From an uncultured Burkholderiales bacterium (GTDB lineage: Bacteria; Pseudomonadota; Gammaproteobacteria; Burkholderiales; Burkholderiaceae_C): a DNA stretch of 64,000 bases. Below the pieces are notes generated by a model. It saw nothing but the letters and a program-made list of their open reading frames with translations, was not told where the DNA came from and did not search any database. Within the stretch, counting starts at the first letter, position 1; each line of letters opens with the position of its first letter. Positions 59,444-64,000 of the stretch are shown piece by piece. Location of the stretch: NCBI GenBank assembly GCA_903886485.1, contig CAISMH010000012.1, positions 62,001 through 126,000 on the forward strand, given 5' to 3'. The translations under genes and the position numbers were made by a program.

Positions 59444-62308
59444 TTATTTGGTCAGCACGAAGCCTTTGAGCTTGCTGAATGCACCTTCAACCAGCGACTT
59501 TTGCTGCTCTTGGTGCAAGTGTGAGTAACCCACGGCAGGCGACGCAGAAGCGGCGCGGCCAGAGTAGCCAAGCTTTTGGCCTGGCAACATGTTTTCGTGG
59601 ATGTAGTGCTGAACAAAGAACCATGCACCTTGGTTTTGTGGCTCGTCTTGCGTCCATACCAATTCAGTGGCGTTGGGGTATTTCTTGAGTTCCGCAGCGA
59701 AGGCTTTGTGTGGGAAGGGGTAGAGCTGCTCGGCGCGCAAAATGGCGACGTCGTCAGCGCCCAGTTCTTCACGCTTTTTGACCAAGTCGTAATACACCTT
59801 GCCTGAGCACACCAGCACGCGTTTGACCTTGTCGGTCTTGAGCGCTTTGTTTTCAGGAATGATGGTTTGGAACGAACCCTTGGTGAATTCAGACACAGGC
59901 GATGTCGCATCTTTGTTACGCAACAAGGACTTGGGTGTGAAGATGATCAAGGGCTTGCGCAAGTCGCGCACCATTTGACGACGCAACACGTGGAAGATCT
60001 GACTGGCCGTGGTGGGCTGCACGATCTGCATGTTGGTGTCAGCAGCCAATTGCATGAAGCGCTCCAGACGCGCAGAGCTGTGCTCTGGGCCTTGGCCTTC
60101 GTAGCCGTGCGGCAACATGACGGTCAAACCGTTGACGCGGCCCCACTTCACTTCGCCCGAGGCGATGAACTGGTCGATCACCACTTGGGCGCCGTTGGCG
60201 AAGTCGCCGAACTGAGCTTCCCAGATCACCAAGGTGTTGGGATCGTTCGAGGCGTAGCCGTATTCAAAGGCGAGCACCGCTTCTTCAGAGAGGATCGAGT
60301 CAATCACGGTGAAAGGTGCTTGGTTTTCAGTCACGTGTTGCAGTGCAACGTAAGTGCCGGTGTCCCACTTTTCACGCTTTTGATCGTGAATCACAGCGTG
60401 GCGGTGTGTGAACGTGCCACGGCCGCAATCTTCACCCGACAAACGCACGGGGTAGCCACTGGCCACCAACGAGGCAAACGCCATGTGCTCGCCCATGCCC
60501 CAGTCGACGTTGACTTCACCACGGCCCATGGCTGCGCGGTCGTCATACACCTTCTTCACCAATTGGTGTGGCGTGACAGATTCAGGGATGGTGGTGATCT
60601 TCTCGGCCAGACGCTTCCACTCGGCCATGGGGATGGCGGTGTCTGCCGCGTCTGTCCACTTCTTGCCCATGAAAGGAGCCCAGTCCACCGTGAACTTGGT
60701 CTTGAAGTTGGTCAGGACCACATCGCCCACGTGCTTGCCAGCGTCCAAAGCGGCGCGGTAGGCTTTGACCATGTCGTCGCCCAAGGTCTCGCCCAAGCCT
60801 TGTGTGGCCAACTTGTCGGCGAACAGCTTACGGGTGCCAGGATGCGCGGCGATTTTTTTGTACATCAGCGGCTGGGTCAGCGCAGGGGTGTCTTGCTCGT
60901 TGTGACCGAGTTTGCGGAAACACACGATGTCGAGCACCACGTCCTTGCGGAACGTCATGCGGTACTCGAGGGCCAACTGGGTGGCCAACACCACCGCTTC
61001 TGGATCATCCCCGTTGACGTGCAACACGGGGGCTTCCACCATCTTCACGATGTCGGTGCAGAACACGCTCGAGCGCATGTCGCGTGGGTCAGAAGTGGTG
61101 AAGCCAATTTGGTTGTTCACGATGATGTGGACTGTGCCGCCGGTGGTGTAACCACGGGTTTGGGCCAAGGCCAAGGTTTCTTGGTTCACGCCTTGGCCGC
61201 CGAAGGCGGAATCACCGTGGACCAGCACGGGCAACACTTGGCTGCCGGTGGGGTCCGCACGGCGGTCCATGCGCGCGCGCACAGAGCCTTCCACCACGGG
61301 GTTGACGATTTCCAAGTGAGATGGGTTGAACGCCAAAGACAAGTGCACAGGGCCGCCTTTGGTGGACACATCCGAGCTAAAGCCTTGGTGGTACTTCACG
61401 TCACCCGATGGCAACTCTTCTGGTGCAGTGTGATCGAACTCAGCAAACAAGTCGGCTGGCAACTTGCGCATGGTGTTGACCAACACGTTCAAACGGCCTC
61501 GGTGGGCCATGCCAATCACCACTTCTTGCACGCCTTTGAGGCCCGCTTGTTGAATCAACTCGTCCATCGCGGCGATAAAACTTTCGCCGCCTTCGAGTGA
61601 GAAGCGTTTTTGACCCACGTATTTGGTGTGGAGGTAACGCTCCAAGCCTTCAGCCGCCGTCAGGTTTTCAAGGATGGTTTTCTTTTGGTCAGAGTTGAAG
61701 TTGGGCTTGCTGCGAATGCTTTCCAACTTCTCTTGCCACCAACGCTTTTCGCCCATCTCGGACGTGTACATGAACTCGGCGCCCAGCGTGCCGCAGTAGG
61801 TTTCACGCAAAGCGTTGAGCAACTCGCGCAAGGACATGTTGTTCTTGCCGAAGAAGGTGTTGCTGGTGTCGAACACGGTTTCTTGGTCTGCATCTGAGAA
61901 GCCGTAGAAAGCGGGATCGAGATCAGGAATATTGGGGCGCTCTGTGCGCTTGAGGGGATCGAGATCGGCCCAGCGCTGGCCCACGTTGCGGTACGCGGCG
62001 ATGAGCTGCTGCACTGCAGTGCGCTTGCGACCCATTTCCACGTTTTCGCTGGCCATCACGACCTTGGTGCCACCCGCTTTGGCGCGTTCAGCAAAGGCGT
62101 TGATGACGGGCAAGTGCGGCACGTCTTTGGCGTTCGAGCCATCGACGGCAGGTACATGCGACAAGGCATCGAAGTACTCGCGCCACGAATCGGGCACGCT
62201 ACCAGGATTGGCTAGATAGTTTTCATACATCTCTTCGACGTAAGGGGTGTTGCCCCCGAAGAGATGGGTATTGCCTGAATAGGCTTGATAGACGGTTGTC
62301 TCACTCAT
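59444..62308 (-). CDS. odhA: 2-oxoglutarate dehydrogenase E1
   Basis: A protein of 954 residues from the ATG at 62308, with GGAGGT eight bases upstream. It decarboxylates 2-oxoglutarate using thiamine diphosphate. The N-terminal NTHLFGGNTPYVEEMYENYLANPGSVPDSWREYF (about 13-46) is the OdhA/SucA start. Active-site regions include GMAHRGRLNVLVN, VHGDSAFGGQGV, NNQIGFTTSDPRD and the C-terminal RLERFMQLAADTNMQIVQPTTASQIFHVLRRQ. First gene of odhA-odhB-lpdA. Confidence 0.97.
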   Translation of the reverse strand: MSETTVYQAYSGNTHLFGGNTPYVEEMYENYLANPGSVPDSWREYFDALSHVPAVDGSNAKDVPHLPVINAFAERAKAGGTKVVMASENVEMGRKRTAVQQLIAAYRNVGQRWADLDPLKRTERPNIPDLDPAFYGFSDADQETVFDTSNTFFGKNNMSLRELLNALRETYCGTLGAEFMYTSEMGEKRWWQEKLESIRSKPNFNSDQKKTILENLTAAEGLERYLHTKYVGQKRFSLEGGESFIAAMDELIQQAGLKGVQEVVIGMAHRGRLNVLVNTMRKLPADLFAEFDHTAPEELPSGDVKYHQGFSSDVSTKGGPVHLSLAFNPSHLEIVNPVVEGSVRARMDRRADPTGSQVLPVLVHGDSAFGGQGVNQETLALAQTRGYTTGGTVHIIVNNQIGFTTSDPRDMRSSVFCTDIVKMVEAPVLHVNGDDPEAVVLATQLALEYRMTFRKDVVLDIVCFRKLGHNEQDTPALTQPLMYKKIAAHPGTRKLFADKLATQGLGETLGDDMVKAYRAALDAGKHVGDVVLTNFKTKFTVDWAPFMGKKWTDAADTAIPMAEWKRLAEKITTIPESVTPHQLVKKVYDDRAAMGRGEVNVDWGMGEHMAFASLVASGYPVRLSGEDCGRGTFTHRHAVIHDQKREKWDTGTYVALQHVTENQAPFTVIDSILSEEAVLAFEYGYASNDPNTLVIWEAQFGDFANGAQVVIDQFIASGEVKWGRVNGLTVMLPHGYEGQGPEHSSARLERFMQLAADTNMQIVQPTTASQIFHVLRRQMVRDLRKPLIIFTPKSLLRNKDATSPVSEFTKGSFQTIIPENKALKTDKVKRVLVCSGKVYYDLVKKREELGADDVAILRAEQLYPFPHKAFAAELKKYPNATELVWTQDEPQNQGAWFFVQHYIHENMLPGQKLGYSGRAASASPAVGYSHLHQEQQKSLVEGAFSKLKGFVLTK

Positions 62309-62322
62309 TTGCGCTGACCTCC

Positions 62323-62339
62323 GTTTCCCTGCAGGAAAC
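62323..62339 (-). promoter_or_regulatory. Leader hairpin next to the odhA ribosome binding site
   Basis: GTTTCC (62323-62328) and GGAAAC (62334-62339) form a perfect six-base stem with a CTGCA loop. In the odhA leader it ends directly against the GGAGGT Shine-Dalgarno (complement at 62317-62322). It could affect ribosome access or protect the 5' end. The stem is visible; any regulatory role is a guess. The rest of the 156-base odhA-prpE gap shows no clear promoter. Confidence 0.4.
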
Positions 62340-62464
62340 ATTAGTTGGTTGGAAAAAAAACCTCCGCGACACGGCTGGACCGGTTAGCGGATGCGACTTT
62401 GATCAGGATTGACCTAAGTAACATCCAAGATTGTGCCACCGAAAGCCCGCCGTATGCGCCTTGT

Positions 62465-64000
62465 TTAGACGATTTGGTCTTTGATTTGTTGCAATGCCGT
62501 TGGGTCGTCGATGGTGGTCAAGTCACCGGGATCGCGCTTCTCGCAAACGGCTTGGATGGCACGGCGCAGCAATTTGCCGCTGCGTGTCTTGGGCAAAGCC
62601 GTCACAAAAATCACACGTGCGGGACGGGCCACAGCGCCCAGCTGGCCGTCCACCACCTTCATGACTTCGGCTTCCAAGGCTTTGCGCGCGGCATCATTGG
62701 TCAAGCCTGAGGTGTCTTTGGCAATGGCAAATGCCATCGCCACTTGGCCCTTGAGCTGGTCAGCCACACCCACCACCGCTACTTCGGCAATGTTGGGGTG
62801 GCTAGAGATGCTCTCTTCGATTTCACGGGTGCCTAAGCGGTGACCGGCCACGTTGATCACGTCGTCGGTACGGCCCAAGATGAAGTAGTAGCCGTCTTCG
62901 TCGCGCACCGCCCAGTCAAAAGTGCTGTAAACGAGCTTGTTCGGCACGGTCATCCAGTAGGTGTTGACGAAACGGGTGTCGTCACCCCAAATGGTTTGCA
63001 AGTTGCCGGGAGGCAGTGGGCCTTCGATGGTCAACACGCCTTTTTGATTGGCGCCGGTGAGCTCTTCCCCAGTTTGGTCGTCCACCAACTTGACGTTGTA
63101 GCCATACACCGCTTTGCCGGGTGAGCCAAACTTGCTCGGCGCTTTTTCCACGCCGTTGCAAATCGTCAAAATAGGCCAGCCCGTTTCGGTTTGCCAATAG
63201 TTGTCGATGATGGCTTTGCCGTTGAGCCCTTCAGAAATCCACTTGGCAGTTGGCTCGTCCAGCGGTTCGCCTGCTAAGAACAAGGCTTTGAGAGTGGACA
63301 AGTCGTACTTGGTGAGCAAGGCAGGGTCTTGTTTTTTGAGCACACGAATCGCGGTGGGTGCGCTGAACATGACCGAGACCTTGTACTTCTCAACCAAGCT
63401 CCACCAAACACCGCCGTCGGGACGGATGGGCAAGCCTTCGTACATGATGGTGGCCATGCCGCCAATCAGTGGGCCATAAATGATGTAGCTGTGGCCCACC
63501 ACCCAACCAATGTCGCTGGTACAGAAGAAAGTCTCGCCAGGCTTGCCTTGGTAAATATGAGGAATGCTAGAAGCCAACGCCACGGTATAGCCACCGGTGT
63601 CGCGTTGCACGCCTTTGGGCTTGCCTGTGGTGCCCGAGGTGTAGAGCGTGTAGCTGGGGTGGGTGGACTCGACCCACTCGCAAGGCACCACCGTGTCCAT
63701 GTGCTTGGCGCGCTCGGTGGCGTAATCCACATCGCGGCCTGCCACGGGGGCAAACGCCGCCAATTTGCGGTCCACCATGATGACGTTGTGGGGCTTGTGT
63801 GCGGACAGCTTGATGGCTTCGTCCAACAACGGTTTGTAAGGCACGCCTTTGCCGCCACGAGAACCTGCATCCGCACTGATGATGACTTTGGGCGAGGCAT
63901 CTTCAATGCGTGTGGCCAAGGAATGAGAGGCAAAACCACCAAACACCACCGAGTGAATCGCCCCCAAACGCGCACAAGCCAACATGGCAAATGCAGCCTC
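62465..64000 (-). CDS. prpE: Propionyl-CoA synthetase PrpE, C-terminal part (cut by window edge)
   Basis: 511 residues are visible, and the frame continues past base 64000 (EAAFAMLACARLGAIHSVVF at the edge). It is an acyl-CoA synthetase of the ANL superfamily. The adenylate loop is LYTSGTTGKPKGVQRDTGGY, later motifs include NYWQTETGWPI and GRTDDVINVAGHRLGTREIE, and the C-terminal regulatory Lys lies in KTRSGKLLRR. The SADAGSRGGKGVPYKPLLDEAI region and QRDTGGYTVAL are PrpE rather than Acs wording, so propionate to propionyl-CoA is the likely reaction. About 120 N-terminal residues are missing. Confidence 0.9.
   Translation of the reverse strand, partial: EAAFAMLACARLGAIHSVVFGGFASHSLATRIEDASPKVIISADAGSRGGKGVPYKPLLDEAIKLSAHKPHNVIMVDRKLAAFAPVAGRDVDYATERAKHMDTVVPCEWVESTHPSYTLYTSGTTGKPKGVQRDTGGYTVALASSIPHIYQGKPGETFFCTSDIGWVVGHSYIIYGPLIGGMATIMYEGLPIRPDGGVWWSLVEKYKVSVMFSAPTAIRVLKKQDPALLTKYDLSTLKALFLAGEPLDEPTAKWISEGLNGKAIIDNYWQTETGWPILTICNGVEKAPSKFGSPGKAVYGYNVKLVDDQTGEELTGANQKGVLTIEGPLPPGNLQTIWGDDTRFVNTYWMTVPNKLVYSTFDWAVRDEDGYYFILGRTDDVINVAGHRLGTREIEESISSHPNIAEVAVVGVADQLKGQVAMAFAIAKDTSGLTNDAARKALEAEVMKVVDGQLGAVARPARVIFVTALPKTRSGKLLRRAIQAVCEKRDPGDLTTIDDPTALQQIKDQIV

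Noticed and set aside
59867..61600. Open frame of 577 codons on the plus strand, opposite odhA
   Set aside because: It is the mirror of a highly conserved gene with biased third positions. The translation is His/Val/Gly-rich with no family motif, and no ribosome binding site was seen.

Overview
The window looks like a piece of chromosome from a betaproteobacterium of the order Burkholderiales, most likely a free-living Comamonadaceae (Limnohabitans/Rhodoferax-like). This rests on gene content and order: hisZ-purA next to hflC-hflK-hflX-hfq, then der-bamB-yfgM-hisS-ispG-rodZ-pilF-rlmN-ndk, a TctC/Bug-type solute receptor, ratA/rnfH beside smpB, and complete odhA-odhB-lpdA. The genus is an inference. 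No rRNA, tRNA, CRISPR array, transposase or phage gene was found, and no stretch over 300 bases lacks a gene.

Layout. Bases 1-4069: partial rnfH and ratA (-), divergent smpB (+), a compact RHH/RelE toxin-antitoxin pair with its own promoter, palindrome and terminator, then the radical SAM protein YgiQ (-). Bases 4174-9488: a catabolic operon (+) with a TctC receptor, a MarR regulator, an FAD aromatic monooxygenase, a 64-residue DUF2783 protein, a VOC metalloprotein and fumarylacetoacetase, preceded by two matching palindromic operators. Bases 9480-20574: murI (-), then the Entner-Doudoroff block hexR-zwf-pgl-edd-eda-pgi-ppc (+), with a likely HexR operator just upstream of hexR. Bases 20652-25156: gntK-dctQ-dctM-dctP (-) and a divergent LacI/GntR-type regulator with two GATAGCGCTATC operators, read as a gluconate uptake and phosphorylation module feeding 6-phosphogluconate to Edd. 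Bases 25204-27160: an SDR reductase coupled to two half-size ChrA chromate transporters.

Bases 27198-32583 hold rlmB, an orphan LolD/YbbA-type ATPase, a divergent GDSL esterase, mnmH, a DUF2189 membrane protein and a cystathionine beta-lyase. Bases 32652-48702 are a long co-oriented (-) housekeeping series from ndk down to a purine phosphoribosyltransferase, broken by a clear terminator after hfq. Bases 48828-56631 carry rluB-scpB, rluD divergent from bamD, and the overlapping zapE / coiled-coil protein / dinG set. Bases 56708-62308 encode the 2-oxoglutarate dehydrogenase complex, and the window closes inside a propionyl-CoA synthetase gene (prpE).

Together the metabolic genes describe a cell that takes in organic and sugar acids through binding-protein-dependent secondary transporters, runs hexose catabolism through the ED route with HexR control, replenishes oxaloacetate with Ppc and finishes in the TCA cycle. 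The best candidate for a poorly described system is the MarR-controlled monooxygenase/DUF2783/VOC/Fah operon. It has a monooxygenase, a possible ring-cleavage enzyme and a terminal hydrolase, but no recognisable homogentisate dioxygenase or maleylacetoacetate isomerase.
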